Part shown: positions 35,560 to 48,752 of the stretch, one piece after another | How positions within the stretch are numbered: position 1 is the stretch's first letter | Layout of the letters: each line of letters opens with the position of its first letter | DNA from: Diprion similis | Lineage: Eukaryota > Arthropoda > Insecta > Hymenoptera > Diprionidae | Reading direction: 5' to 3' | DNA: 64,000 bases | NCBI RefSeq assembly: GCF_021155765.1 | Contig: NC_060110.1 | Coordinates: 23,644,001 to 23,708,000, forward strand | The notes under the pieces: generated by a model | Told to the model about the DNA's origin: nothing | Databases searched by the model: none | Seen by the model: only the letters and a program-made list of their open reading frames with translations | Translations under genes and position numbers: made by a program

Positions 35560-36224
35560 GCGCCGGAGGCAAAAGCGCATGCGCGAATAGCGCGTGGCGC
35601 GGAGTTACGAGAGTTTTAGTTTTAGTCCGTTGGTCTCGTCCCTTCGCGCGCATCGCAAGCGCGGCAACCTCTTCCTCGATTAATTTCGAGGGCCCCGAGC
35701 GGTGCAGCCGCCCCCCAAAAAGCGCGCCTGAGTTGCTGCAACGGGGGCGAAGAATAACCCGCAAGGGGGCACCGATTGCAGATTTATTTTCCTTTTAATT
35801 TTATACACAATATGTAATTTCCGAAAACTGCTGCACGTGGAACTGAAGTGAATAAGTGTAATTTTACTCGAGTAATTAATTGTGAGAACTGAGAGAAGAA
35901 GGAAGTAGAAGGTAACCCTGCGCGAAACAGAAGAAATTTGCAGAACAAACGACGCGGGAACAAGACAACGACTGTTTTTTATCAGCAATATCCACGATCA
36001 TTGATCGCGTCAAATAATTTTTACAACGTATAATTTTTAAACGCGATCACGTGTCACGTGCAACGGTTATCTTCGGTTGAGCCGAAGGATTAAAGGTGGG
36101 AAGACAGCAAATGTTTACCCCAAATATTACACATAAATAAGCGATCGTAAGGAGAATCTGAAGTGATTTACGGGTAAACTCACACACCGAGTGTACGAGA
36201 AAAAACGCTCTGCGGCCAACGAGG
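35560..36224 (+). promoter_or_regulatory. GC-rich promoter and leader of CAMKMT
   Basis: CpG-dense sequence (35380-35780) grades into the 5' leader of CAMKMT. It contains a perfect GCGCATGCGC at 35575-35584, the NRF1/Ewg palindrome typical of housekeeping promoters. Two tandem TCACGTG E-boxes lie at 36047-36060, about 165 bases before the ATG. There is no TATA box. The open minus-strand frames across this stretch are by-products of the base composition. Confidence 0.5.
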
Positions 36225-39200
36225 ATGGAGGGCTTACATATCGAGTCGAGAAAATTGGAGGTGAACGCTAACCACGAGAAAATGGCGGGAAGTAAGAAAA
36301 CGGAAATGATAACTCGGGCACAGCGGCGATGGCGTCTCTTAGCAAGGGCGTTGACGAGATCGCCGGAGCCGCAAGAAGATGCCGAGGAGTCAGAACCGGA
36401 CCCGATTTCGGTGAGACGGTTCACCAACTTCGGCCTGGTGAACGCGGCGGCGTTGGAGAACGTGGTCGGGGATCAGGATTCGACTTGGTACTCGTACGCG
36501 GCGACGATAGACCGGAAGTGCTTCGCTGTCGACGTGAGGGAGGTGAACAGGAGCTTCACGGCGAACGAACTGATCGGCTTCAATAACACGGGTAACATTT
36601 GCGTATGGCCGTCGGAGGAGTGCTTGGCTCATTATCTGCTGAGCAACCGGGATATTTGCCGGGGAAAAACGGTCCTCGAACTTGGCGGAGGAATGAGCTG
36701 CCTTGCCGGAGTCTTCGTCGCAAAGTACTGTAAACCCGCATCCGTCACCCTGACCGACGGCAATGTCACCAGCGTTGATAATGCTAGGTGTATCGTCGCC
36801 AGGAACAAATTGGACACGTTTATAGAGTGTCGTGTCGTTCAGTGGGAAAGGGCAGCTAAGGATCTCAGGCAGGATGACGCCAACGCCAATCATGTTCGTC
36901 AGGTTCGTTTCGATCTTATCATGTTAAAGTTAGCAACGTTATCGCAACGATTTATGCTGAGGACAAACCGTTATTTCGCCACTTTGGAACTGTTTGAAAT
37001 TCAGTAAACTATAATAAAACTAAATATACTCATCTTTTGCAATCAGTAAAAATTTGAAAAAAATAGTGATTTTTTTCCAATTTTTCGTTACGACAACGTT
37101 ACTAACTTCAACCTCCTTTGATCTTGAGTATTTGGATTTCGTGAATTTCAACTTCGCATAGTAACGATGCGTTTTTAGGAAAGATCTGGACAAGTCGGAA
37201 CTCCGGGATTATTTGAAATTAGATAAAACGTAATAAAGCGAAACATAGCGATATTTTGCAAACTCGGTTACTTTAAAGTCATTCGAAGTTTGCAAAGTAG
37301 TAAGTTTTGACTTGTTAATGCTTCGTTACGTTAACGTTAGTAAAGTCAACTCCGTAATTACGTGAAGCTGGAGCTGGCTGTGAGAATCACTGGTCAAACT
37401 TCTTTTGAATGGGACAATACAGTTCAGTTTTATAACCAGAATTCTGTCGAAATATATAGGCATAATTATAGACTTCAAGGTATTTGACGAAATTTAGACT
37501 GCCAGGTATCATTGCCTAATTATTTGAATCAAAATTAGCACTTTTGGCAGTTAATTCAGGGTGCTAGGCTTCAGCTTCGTCTCCAATCTATCTATTCTTG
37601 ATCCTCTTTTCATTCCCGTAGGCTCTTTAACAATGATAATAATAATAACAGGAATAATAACAAAGATTGACACGTCACCAAACTCGGTATCAAATACTTT
37701 GAGATTTTTATCGCACTCGAGTTCCAGTCGAGTTAATTAGATTTCAGTCAGATTGCGAAGACCAATATTGTCATAAACCTGCAGAAATCTATAAATTCCC
37801 GCACGAATCTTTTCAGATTAAATAATCTTACAATTGAGACATCGCGTTGAGAAGCGTAAACCGCGACTTTCATTTTCTTCGAAGGTTGTTCAATCGTTCT
37901 ACAGAAAGGCTTCGACACTTTATTATATAAACGCAGAATACAATATTCCTCGTAAATAATATCTGCAGTTACGGTACTTACAATGGAAAATCAAAAGCGA
38001 ATACATTTCCTCTTTATCTGGCTGAAAAAAATTTACCTTCTTTGAAAAGTCATTCAAAACTGATCTCCAAAAAATAAAAATAAATAGTATAAACCGTGAG
38101 TCGAAAACTTGAGATCACTCAAGTGATCGCCGTAATGGTTTTCGTTTCCTTATTTTTCTTTTTACGCATTGACATTTGGCCGAAGCCCCTGAACTTGTGT
38201 CGTTTTTTTCTCTTGTTTTTTTCCAACCCTCAGCCCCTACGTTCCCTTTGATCTGCACTCCGCCGCGTATATCGCCTCTGCGTTACGCAAATAATTTTCG
38301 GGCTTCCATACCGTTCACAGTCAGTCAGGTTTCTATATCCAAATGCTTGTGCAACGGAAAAGATTGCAATACGCGTATATCACATACGCATGCGTAATAC
38401 CTGCGTACACAATCAATTTCCCCGGGGGATTTCGTTTTTTTTTTTTTTTTTTTTCTTTTATTCTTTCTCTTTTTTTTCATATAAAATCGAGACTCTCTAA
38501 TGGACTCGATGTTTGTCCTTCTGGCGAGACGATCAGTCGAGAGAGATGCTCTCGTGTTTGTACTCAAATTGCACGCTTATTTTTGCTGCATACAAGCCGT
38601 GCATATGGGTGATTCTTGTCCTCTTCCGTGTCTCTATCGCGGCTGAAAAACCTCTGTAGGTATCGGTTCGGACGCCTCGTGATCATCGGAAGATAAGTCG
38701 ACCGTGAGAAATTACGTTTCACACATAATCGCTCAGGGTGACGCTATTTTAGACACAATTTTTGGGTGCTTTATTCGGCCGGATGGGCGCTTGTATATAA
38801 TGTATAATAACAAGTATCCACACCTAGCAATATATACATATGTGTGTGTAGAAATGTATCTTCCCGTTTGAACCAGCCATAATGTATGCATAATTTATCA
38901 TTTTTGCGGAAATTTGACAACTATTCTTGAACACGGCGATAAGGGGAATTTTTCAAATTACCCCCGATGCTGAGCTCGCCTGCATTTTGCCTTCACTTGC
39001 GGCAGACAAATTGCGCCGTAAAGTCGTTCCTGCAGGAACATGGCTCAGCACAATATGCACAATGTACTGCGGAACGCTGGTTTGGTACTAAAACTGGAAA
39101 TTCGCTTCCGCTCGTTGAGCGTAACAAGCCAGAAACCATAAATGTAATAATACGTTGAAAGTTTGTAACGGTGTGCGAACCGCAGAAAAATTAGCCGAAA

Positions 39201-40532
39201 AATATTCGATTCGAAAGTAAAAAATATCAGAGTTTCATAACTTTGATAATTCTAATTTGCGTTATTGAATTCACACAGATTTATTTCTATTATTGTATGC
39301 ATTAGTGAGGATCAGGTGACATTACTGGTGATTTTTCGAAACCATTTTTCCCTCTTTTTCTAACCTCGGATTCAAACAATTACCGCCCATTCATCCTTGT
39401 AAGGATGCTATAGTCCGTGTTTACCGACCGAGTAAAATTACACTCATTTTGTCTATTGCCCAAGCTCACGCTTGACTGATGCAAATGAGATGCAAATATT
39501 TGGAAAAAAAGTTTTCTTCCACGCAACGATGATGACCAAGAAGTGTATTCCTTTGTACAATTCGATTACGTGCACAAGTTCCAGAAACAGATTTTCTGGC
39601 TTTATTCCTACATGGACGAAGAAAAGGAATCAAATTCTTTTGTTCGGAATCGTATGTAAAATATAACTCCGGTATTTTCATAATTGAGTGATTCGTTGCA
39701 GGCTTCGATAAGAGTAAAAACAAGCGACTGCACTACACTCGGTCGGTAAAAAGGACTATAACTATAACATATCCTTAACCCTTTTAGTCACACATTTTTC
39801 AACTCAATATTTTGGCCTGAATTTTGTCACTCGAGGGTTTTTGGGGTCGCTGATCACAAAACTGAAGTCAAAATTTGATAATTTCTGAATCCAAGATGGC
39901 GGATCCAATATGGCGGATGTGAAGTCGAAAAAACTATAAAAATTCGATGATTCCAGCCGAAACTTTTTACTTCAATACATTAATAGTCATACGAAGTAAT
40001 GAAGATCATTGGAAGTTGTAAATAAACTGTGATAAGGTTAGGTCATGGAAATTTTTGAGGTGGGACGCTGAGCTTTCGACTGTGACTGAAAGGGTCAAGA
40101 CCACACGAACTAATTTTCCAAAGAGCCGAATTGAACAAATTTGCTTGCGATAATTTTCCGCAGACGTGGTCGACGGAATGGAACCAATCGGAATCCCGAC
40201 GCACATCGCAGGCCGGACTCTACGACGTGATCCTCAGCGCGGACTGTCTGTTCTTCGACGAGGCTCGGCTCGACCTGGTCGAAACGATATTCGGGTGGCT
40301 GGCGGATGATGGAATTGCGCTGATAGTGGCGCCGAGGCGAGGTTCGACTTTCGAAAAGTTCACGGACGCCGCGATTCAGCGGGGCTTCACGACCAGGCAG
40401 CGGGAATTCTACGACCCTCGAGTTTGGTCGAGGCACCTGGAGCTCGTCGGGCACAGCCAGGAATACTGCCCAGACATCCATTACCCGCTACTGCTCGAGC
40501 TGACCAAGAAGCAAATCAAGGCTCCCGGATGA
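36225..40532 (+). CDS. CAMKMT: calmodulin-lysine N-methyltransferase
   Basis: Class I SAM-dependent methyltransferase that trimethylates a lysine of calmodulin. Two exons: 36225-36902 (226 codons) and 40164-40532 (122 codons plus stop), joined in phase 0 (NHVRQ|TWSTEWNQ), giving 348 residues against about 323 in human. The ATG at 36225 precedes MEGLHIESRKLEVN; a second in-frame ATG at 36282 is possible. Residues about 70-110 hold the family N-terminal block (SVRRFTNFGL, WYSYAATIDRK). Motif I is VLELGGGMSCLAGVFVAKYC, and DGN closes the acidic post-I strand. In exon 2, LYDVILSADCLFFDEARLDL and ALIVAPRRGSTFEKF are signature segments, and the end, IHYPLLLELTKKQ, matches the family C-terminus. Exon 1 is GC-rich. 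The donor CAG|GTTCGT is non-ideal but preserves frame and homology. The 3.26 kb intron carries repeats. Confidence 0.94.
36923..37112. mobile_element. MITE-like element with GAAGTTAGTAACGTT ends, in CAMKMT intron 1
   Basis: The left end GTTAAAGTTAGCAACGTTAT(CGCAACG) at 36923-36949 pairs with the right end at 37086-37112, which reads GTTGAAGTTAGTAACGTTGT(CGTAACG) on the other strand. The interior is AT-rich and non-coding. A lone related end lies at 37324-37350. It shares its core with the element at 23690-23802. It begins only about 20 bases after the splice donor of CAMKMT exon 1. Confidence 0.6.
39836..39925. repeat. paired ATGGCGG repeat, copy in CAMKMT intron 1
   Basis: TTTTTGGGGTCGCTGATCAC, then AAAATTTGATAATTTCTGAA and CCAAGATGGCGGATCCAATA followed by TGGCGGATG. 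It has the same module order as the two units at 11285-11495, but a different left neighbourhood. It lies about 240 bases before exon 2. Confidence 0.6.
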
Positions 40533-43500
40533 CGGAAGATTTTTACCGATCAGCAATCTGATTTCGTTCCAGCAGCGTTTTGCTGTTTTATTAAATTTTG
40601 TCGAATTTGTTGCAATACAAGATTGGGAAACGGCCGATCAGGGCGCAAGTTTTTCTGTGTTCTTAAGTTCTGGTTCTGCGATTTTCGTTTTACCCCTTCT
40701 CGGAGAATCGAGGAGGTACAAATAATTGGGATTCATTGTTTCGGAAACAGAGAACCGGAAGTGGAAAATGGATGCGAAAATTGATACGTATTTTAATATT
40801 ATGTATATTGTAGCAATGTTATTATAAAAGACACGAAATTATTTACATGTAATAGAAAAGCGACAAGAGAGAGAATTTACATTGTAAACATTATCATACA
40901 CGCATAGATTTATCCAATATATCCGATATACGTAAAATGTGAATAGATTTTTCTTGCTGTTATTGTTTTCTGTTATCTTATTTATTCTATGTATAGGAAT
41001 GAAAAAACGTGTCTAGTTATTTTGTTCACCCAAACGACCAATACAATGCTTGCAAAGTCACTCACTTACAATATAATAAACATTAACACCTTGTACCCAC
41101 ATTTTTTAACTGTCATTAACATTCACGTTATATTTGTTAATTATACAAATTTTTCCGTCTGTTCAAGTAAGAATTCTTCTATTGTTGTTTTCCGTTGAAT
41201 AGAAATTAATTGGGAAAAAAATGAAAAAATGTCAATCGTACGAAGCACGAGGTGTTCAATTTTCACGCGATAAAAATCTGCTTGAAAGAAAGTTACGCTG
41301 GGAAAAAGGTTACAATTAGTTTACCTTCTTTTTCATCCGACGGAAAAATTTTTGTTTTCTTTGTTTTCTCTTATTTTTCGAACTCGATCTTGGAATACAA
41401 ATTTCACTTTATACCCTCGTTTCTTTGAATCAATGTTGTTGCACCCTAATTCCGAGGCGGCGTGATACACGGTATTGAATAGTCATATATTTTTTTAGCT
41501 GTCTAGAATATAATATATTGTAATTACCTGACAGTACGTACACGTTGTACGTGTATGTATAAATAATAGAATGTATACGTTACCGTTGATACTCTGATGA
41601 TGTTCGTGTATCTATAAAAGTCTTCTCAAAAAGGACCAAATATAATTTTAAGAATCCTAGTCAATACGCGTATCAGCGTCACATTATATATTATGTATGT
41701 ATATTATATCTGTTACACACTGTGAGAATATTGTTAATTGTAAAAATAATCATGATGATGATGATAATAATAATACGATGATGATGACGATGATAATCGT
41801 ACATATATGCAGTGGCTTCTATGGTAATTTTCAAATCCAATTCCACGTCGAGAACGATTTTCCTTTATTTCTCCTCACCTTGAATCCGGATCAGAGCAGC
41901 GCGGATAAACCGCACGAGTTACGCAATCGCGGAATGGAAAAAGAGAGATAAGATTGCGAAAGTGGAAAAGAGATCGCGGAAGAAGAAAATGGCCGTGGTG
42001 ATTGCACGGTGTTCTAAACTTGAAGGAAAAACTCACAAAAAAAGAAAAAAAAAACAACAAGAAGAACGAAACGAAAAAATCGGATTGACATTCTGAATAA
42101 AAATTAAACTTTTTCCCACTGTTCGTTACCTATAAGCGAGTTTTTACCCCAAAGATCTGAATTATGCTCGTCTTGTTTCTAGTATAAAAACTCTGATTTT
42201 TTCCGACTTCTCATTCGGGCGCTTTTAACAATTCGTCTAGCTTTTCGCTAGCATAATAATAATAATCGTTACACTGACGGTATTATACATATATCGCGTG
42301 TCACTGCAGAGTCACACACGTTATAACAGATGTCAGTCGTTTCGGAATTATTGGCGACGTCTTAAGCAGTCGTCGAGCTCTTAACGAGGCGGCAGATTAG
42401 GAGAACACTTTTTTAAATGGGCGAGCAGGGCATCAGGGTGTTGTATGAAATTGACGAGGTCGATTTTCCTGCCTTCTTTTTTATTTCCCTCTAGATCATC
42501 GTCCGTTTCTTCATATACGTACCATTAATTTTTCCTCCTCTATCTATCGGACACACGTACTATGTAACGTATACGCGTATAAATATGTGTGAATTACTGA
42601 TCTACTAGACTAGACGCAAAATAAACCTCGAGCAGAAAATTTTACGGTGTTTAATCATCGCAGCTAGACGATAATATTCTTTAAATTTATATTATCGTTG
42701 CTGCCAGAGCTTTTGTGACTGCAGCGACTGATTTTTACGGCTGCAGACGCTCAGACTTCGGCTTATATACATTCCTGTAATCCATATACATTATTATACA
42801 TATACACCGTGGGCTGTAAAAACAGTTGAGAAATTTACACGACTCGAATTTTCAAACTGCAATAAACGTACATCTGTACTGATTATAATTACTCGTTTAC
42901 ACAGAGCGTCCATCTAGCAATATGATTTTCTTTCTCTCCCTCTATCGTGCAATTCCTCAAAAGGTAAATATGGGTTTTTGCCACAAACTGGTTCCGCTAA
43001 ATATCTCAGGACGACGCTTATCACGGTCGATAATCAATCATCTAAAATTAGCCTCATATCCAGCCTTCCAAAACGCTTTTCCTCCGTTTCACTGATTTTC
43101 CTTTTGTTTCCTCGCACGTGGATTGTAGAAAATATCGGTTGTCTTCCAAAAAATCAGATCAGTAAAGCATATAATGAAATTTTACAATCACAATTTTTGC
43201 AACGGAATTCGAATTTCCGAAGCCATCGTCGCATCGATTCTCTTCATTACAAATTCCACTCGATGTGTTAGAGGAGCAAAAATTTGAACTAAACTCGATG
43301 CTGCCTCTCCCGAAATCCAAAAAAGCGTCCATGTCCTCAGGACCAACCGATAAAGCAGAAATCATATCCAATTATCACCTAATTTTTCCGTCTTTGACTG
43401 CAATAAAACCGTCGTACATGTTTGGCCTTCGCGTGGATGACAAAAGTTTCGTATAACTAATTAAAACTGGCTAGCACCCCTCGCATTACCAGATTGATAG

Positions 43501-46404
43501 TATAGTCAATCCATTAATCGCGCGCTCGCGTTTATTCCCGCCACTCGGTGCGCGGACATCCGACCTTCTGGATCTGCGAGTTGTATCAATTGGCAGAAGA
43601 CACGAAAGGTCGCACCGTTTATACATCGGTTTTAATTAGTCCTAGGCGACGTCACGACGCCCGATCTGATTCACCGACACGCAGGTACGATCCATCGCCA
43701 GCTATATAATGGATCTGCGAAAAGGCAGAAGACCAAGACTAAGGCTAGGCTAACCCAGCTTCCGAAAACACATCGCGTAGGTACGAAATTAGATCTTTCA
43801 GATAGTCGGAGTTTCTGTTTGGCACAGTTTGCCGGCTCGTTTAATTCCCCCCTCCTTCTTCTCCTCATATCTACCTTTCGCAAAATCATCGTGACAGTAA
43901 TAAAATCACTGTGTTCGAAAAAAAAGAAAAACACAAATGTTATTGTATAAACACGTGGAAGAGGTGATTCGAAACTGAAAAAAATGATAAAGACAGAAAG
44001 AAAGACACGGTAAATAATAAAATTTACATCATTAGAGGATCGGGACCGATTTCTTCACTCATTTTCACTTCTCCTCGAAGTTCACTCGGGCTTTGAAAAT
44101 CGACTGAAAATTACAAATTTTACCAAACATTATATGTCACCTGTAAGTGCAATTTCTACACATTTCATAAGAATTATTAATTGCAATTTTTGTATCTGCA
44201 CAGTAGATTGTATACGTATGTAAAAACGAACTGTAAAATTATGGATAAAAAATATTGAAAAAAATCAACAAAAAAAAAACAAGGACATTTTAACGCAGAT
44301 TGAAACGCTCTACTATAGTGAAAAAATATATTCCTTAGTTTTTCGATGAGAACAATGAAAATTGTAAACAAATTTATTCACTCGGAGAAAAAACAAAACA
44401 AAACTGAATGAAGTAACTCCGAATTAGCTTGCATGGAGCTAAATATTGCCTATAGTTTTATCTCGAATGACTTGGTGGGGGAGGGGGAGATTTGGCAGCT
44501 ACTTCGTTTCTTTCGTTTGCATGCGGCGTCTATTGTAGTTTGAAAGATATTTTTGACAGCGGCATCTGTTTCAACGTTAACTTACTACACCGTCACTATA
44601 TACAGATATAATATCTTCCTTTTTCACAAGCACAAATGTCTCTACATACTCATAATGTTCTATATAAACACGCGAAAAAGAATTATCGTCTCGTGCAGTG
44701 TTTGTGTCTGTCGCTTAATTTTCAGGTTTAAGCAACGCAGCTCTCTGAAAACTAATGTTCCTAATTTCTCGCTGCTTCTCCTCCCTCAACAACTCAAATC
44801 TGTGCGCCAGATACCTCGAGTTTCTATAGGTCTACACAACGAGCGAGAAAATTGGTTAGGTATAAAGAGAGAGAAAGAGGAAATAAAAAAAGAAATATAG
44901 AAAATTTTAAAAAGAAAAAAGACGAGAAAAAAACATGTCGCGAGATTTATTATTCCTCGTGGATAAATAAAAACTTCGTGAATTATCGAGTCCTCGTGCG
45001 GTTCTCTTTTCCTAGTTTATTATTATTGTTATTCCTATTACTATTGTCGTTGCTGTTATTATTTTCATTATTTTTCACTCGGTTTTTTTTTCTCATCCTC
45101 GGATAAAAGTAGGATTAAAAAAAAATTCCAACACAAGTGAAAATAGAATAGTTAAAAAAGTAAATGACATCGTCTCGAATTCTCCAACGTCACGAATCTA
45201 TCTATTCATTTATTTTGGTTCATCTTTTATTTTGCGGTTCTTTGTATCAAAATGAAAGTTACTACCGCGTGAAAAAATTTAATAATCATTACACACATTA
45301 CAGAGATAATTGAACCCTGCAGGTGTGCAGATGGATGAAAAACGTCTAATACGTTGTTGGTCCCCCCCCCCCTTTTTTTACCTCTCATATTTATTTATAA
45401 ATAGTTCAAAGCCCTTGAAGTTTATTGGCTCGTGTTACCGAAAGAACAAAGAGCATTTTAAACGAAGATTTCTCTTTTATTTTCAGCAACGTGGAAAGTT
45501 AAATAATCCAGCCACAGCAACAGCATGGCTCTGTGCTTGACGCACTAATTTAAAACGCACCTCCGTTGTATAAATCTGCGAACAAAACCCCGGCTAGCCA
45601 CTGATTTACAATGCAGCGTTTAGCGGTATAAAATATAAGAGGTAATAACCTACTTCATACAGGAATGCATTGTTTTTGCGAACTTATAAACGCTTGTAAA
45701 CGTTATGGCGTGCCTCAATTGTTATTCAAAATAATTTCAACGAACGTGACTTACACACCGTACTATTTAACGAGAGGGAAAGTTATTACATAAACAAAAC
45801 CCTCTCGATCTATTTGCCACGTATTTCTTTTTCGAAATGTAGGTATAATGTATTCTGTACGTGCCCGTTTATTCTGCCTTTTTCCGTCAATTTTCAATAA
45901 ATGAAAAAAATGTTCAATTAACTTATTTCAAAAAACAAAAGAAAGGCCAAAGAATATCAATCGAATTTGCGAATTCAATTTAACGTCAATATTTGTCTTT
46001 GTGTCTTTTCTATTCTTCGTGTATTGTATATAAGAATTAGGAAAGAGAAAAGAAGGAAATAAAATTAAAAAAAGAAAAAAAAAACAGACGATCTTGAAGA
46101 TCAAAATCTAAACTATCATAGCAGTTTTGTATATGTAAACGCTGTATAATGTTGAAACTGCGCACGGTGGTATAATTTTTTTAACTAATCGCATTCAATG
46201 TATATTATCGTGTTAAAAGTAATATAAATAAGTTCAATCAACGGTTCGTACTTTGATCAAATCGATGTTTGAAAGCGACGATATGTAAAAGTGCGTGTGA
46301 TATCAAAAGTAAAACGAGACCAACGAACCGAAAAAAAAATAAATAAATAAATGTATTTGACATGAGAAAGAAACCGGAAAAAAAAGAATAGAAAGAAAAA
46401 ACAA
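40533..46404. other. CAMKMT 3' region and intergenic sequence, no supported gene
   Basis: AT-rich. It contains an ATG/ATA-type triplet run at 41750-41795 and many poly-A and poly-T tracts. Opposed open stretches at 43159-43456 look mildly protein-like on both strands but have no matching splice sites. The end of this stretch (46330-46404) is purine-rich and may be the leader of the candidate exon at 46405. Confidence 0.5.
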
Positions 46405-46521
46405 ATGGCCGACCATGCAGCGTCTAGTCGAGGCCCGGGGTGCGTAAAATTTGGCGGGAATCCAACCGTTACGAAGGTTCAACACGTAGCTTCGTCAGTC
46501 ACCGCGGATGAACAGCCGCAG
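46405..46521 (+). CDS. candidate first coding exon of an unrecognised gene
   Basis: I do not recognise the protein. An ATG in excellent context (ACAAATGGCC) opens 39 codons (MADHAASSRGPGCVKFGGNP, then TVTKVQHVASSVTADEQPQ) that end exactly at a near-perfect donor, CCGCAG|GTAAGAC, in phase 0. Without splicing, the frame would close five codons later. The segment is GC-rich within AT-rich flanks and is preceded by a purine-rich leader, as expected for a first exon with a long first intron. Phase-compatible candidate exons occur near 50877-50949 and 51104-51194, but they are weaker. It could be a non-coding first exon or chance. Confidence 0.45.
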
Positions 46522-48639
46522 GTAAGACAAGTAGGATAGGTTATAGGTATATAATGCGGATACACGTATAGGTACTATACTATATACCTACTATGATATT
46601 AGTGTATAACGAGAGCGTGAAAAAATTTTTAGTTGGCACGTGACATCGATCGCGCGAGAAGATCTTCGGCTGACTAATATAACACGATATAATAAGAATG
46701 ATAAATAAAATGAGAGTAGAAAGATGATGAATAAATGAATAAATAAATTTATCTATACAAGCTAGAAGAGTTTCTAAGTAATAAAATTGAATCTTGTAAC
46801 CCTGACGGGGGGATGAAATAATAAATATTTTATATCGTAAAAGTTGAACGAGAAAATTTTTAATCTATATTTATACGTGTAACGCGGAAACGAGTATCAA
46901 CAATTGGAATTAAACAGAATTGCGGAAACGGCGATAAAGGAGTTGCGTAATACCGTTGGTATATAATGCTGTAAATTGATTTGGCAGTATTTTGTTGATG
47001 CTACAGGAAATCGACCCTGTGTAGCAACAATACGTTTTGTCAAGTTGTGGTCCGCGGCTTGCATGGCTTTGGGCCATTTTATATATAAACTAAAATTAAA
47101 TTCATATGCTCCACTTGATATATAAGCGCGCGGGTAGGTCGAAGCTGTGTAGTTGTATATTACACTTGTGAAATATTGTCATGGTTGAGTTTCATGTTGG
47201 GCTTTTTCTATTTGATAAATCACCTGGAAGCCTTATAGGTTTTTTTTCAAATATTAATTCTATTCATTGCCTCTCGATTTAGGTAAATTATTTTCACGTT
47301 CCACGTCTAATCCTCGAATGATCAACTGCACTGTCATGTCGTCACGTGTCATAAACCTCTTCGTTCTTATTACGCACGTCATCATTCGGGAATCATAGTT
47401 AGCAATCCTCCTGGTGGAAATATCCAAAAACCTCGACCCGGAATACAGCTGCGAAAGAGAAACGAGACACAAGAAACCACTCTCAATTAATACGATCATT
47501 AATACAAATCAGGAAACGCCTCGTCATCGAACGAGGAATCTTGGAAGTATTCGAAGGTGGTGGACTGCCGAGCGAACCTCTCGTTAAAAGCGGTGACAAA
47601 TTTATTGCATGCCGAATTAACGGGAAGAAAATAAATGCTCTAACTGAACTCGCTCCACGGACCAAATGACGTGGACTAAGCAGCAAATTATTATTATTAT
47701 CATCATTATTATTTTTATTATTTTAGTTAGAACTAAGAAAACTCGAGAAACGAGAGAGAAAAAATATCAAACAAACTAAAAATGTTAGGGAATAAAAATA
47801 CTGGAAGCACTGAGGAGGTGAATACCACACGCAATTCTTTAAACCTCGATGACCATGGCACGAGTAGACATAGTTATCAAGGTACCCAGAATCCTTCATC
47901 ATTTTGCAGCAACGACTGCTTGTCCACGCGTCCATACGTCCTTCGTCGTTGATATTTGTCAGGGGCGAAAAATGCTGTTTCAAACTATTACGATACTCGA
48001 GCAGAAGCCTGAATATCTGGTTCAGATAACAGGTTACAATTATTACAAAAGACACAGGATAATGTAAATACTCGTTTATCTATTTATCATTTTCAAATTG
48101 AATCCCCTTTACTAGTTAAAACTTTCAGATGTTCTCCGATTATTTTCGAACGAATAATATCCGCCTCTTCAAAAGCATTGACGCGAGTTTGCATTAGAAG
48201 ATAGTGATGGAATGATTGACTCACAAGTAGTATTGCAACCTCTTCACTCACTCGGAACACAGATTACCAAGCATTCGGTATTTAGATTTGAAGCTCTGTG
48301 TATACCTATGTAACAACGTATGGTCATCGGATTTATATATTTAGAGACTCAGGCGGAAGTCTACAGAGTTACACACCTGAGGAAAAATGGTAACAGCGTT
48401 CGATAACAATGATACCAAGCTTGCACTACCTGCACTTCGCCAAACGTTACGCTAAAAGCAAAAAGTAACTTCAGACAGTCAAATCGTTCGATTCTGAGTC
48501 ACGACTTTGGGCCTGAAACTGATGATGAAGTTCAAGAATCAAGTTCCGGCACTTCTGCAGTGTCGTGACTTGGGCGTTCAGGACGTTGTTGGAAGAGTTC
48601 GTAACCATGGTTTCAGACAACCATTGACTTTGCTCCGAG

Positions 48640-48752
48640 TGACGTTAAGTCATGCGAAGTCACCCCGAGTCACAAGCCATTTGAAGTACATTCGTTTGAA
48701 GTGCTTTGAAATAGTAGTATATAAATTAATTCCAAGTCTTTTGAAGTCAGGT
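48640..48752. repeat. AAGTCTTTTGAAGTC-type repeat, copy 2
   Basis: A series of GAAGTCAC, AAGCCATTTGAAGTAC, TTTGAAGTGCTTTGAA and CCAAGTCTTTTGAAGTC units. It shares wording and irregular spacing with 6306-6440. Confidence 0.45.

Noticed and set aside
35384-35764. 126-codon minus-strand frame upstream of CAMKMT
   Set aside because: Lies in CpG-rich promoter sequence where stops are rare; composition-driven Arg/Leu/Pro translation.
36390-36893. 167-codon minus-strand frame
   Set aside because: Antisense shadow of CAMKMT exon 1.
43159-43456. Overlapping open frames on both strands, each mildly protein-like
   Set aside because: Non-ATG starts, no compatible splice sites, and mutual overlap makes at least one spurious; no family recognised.
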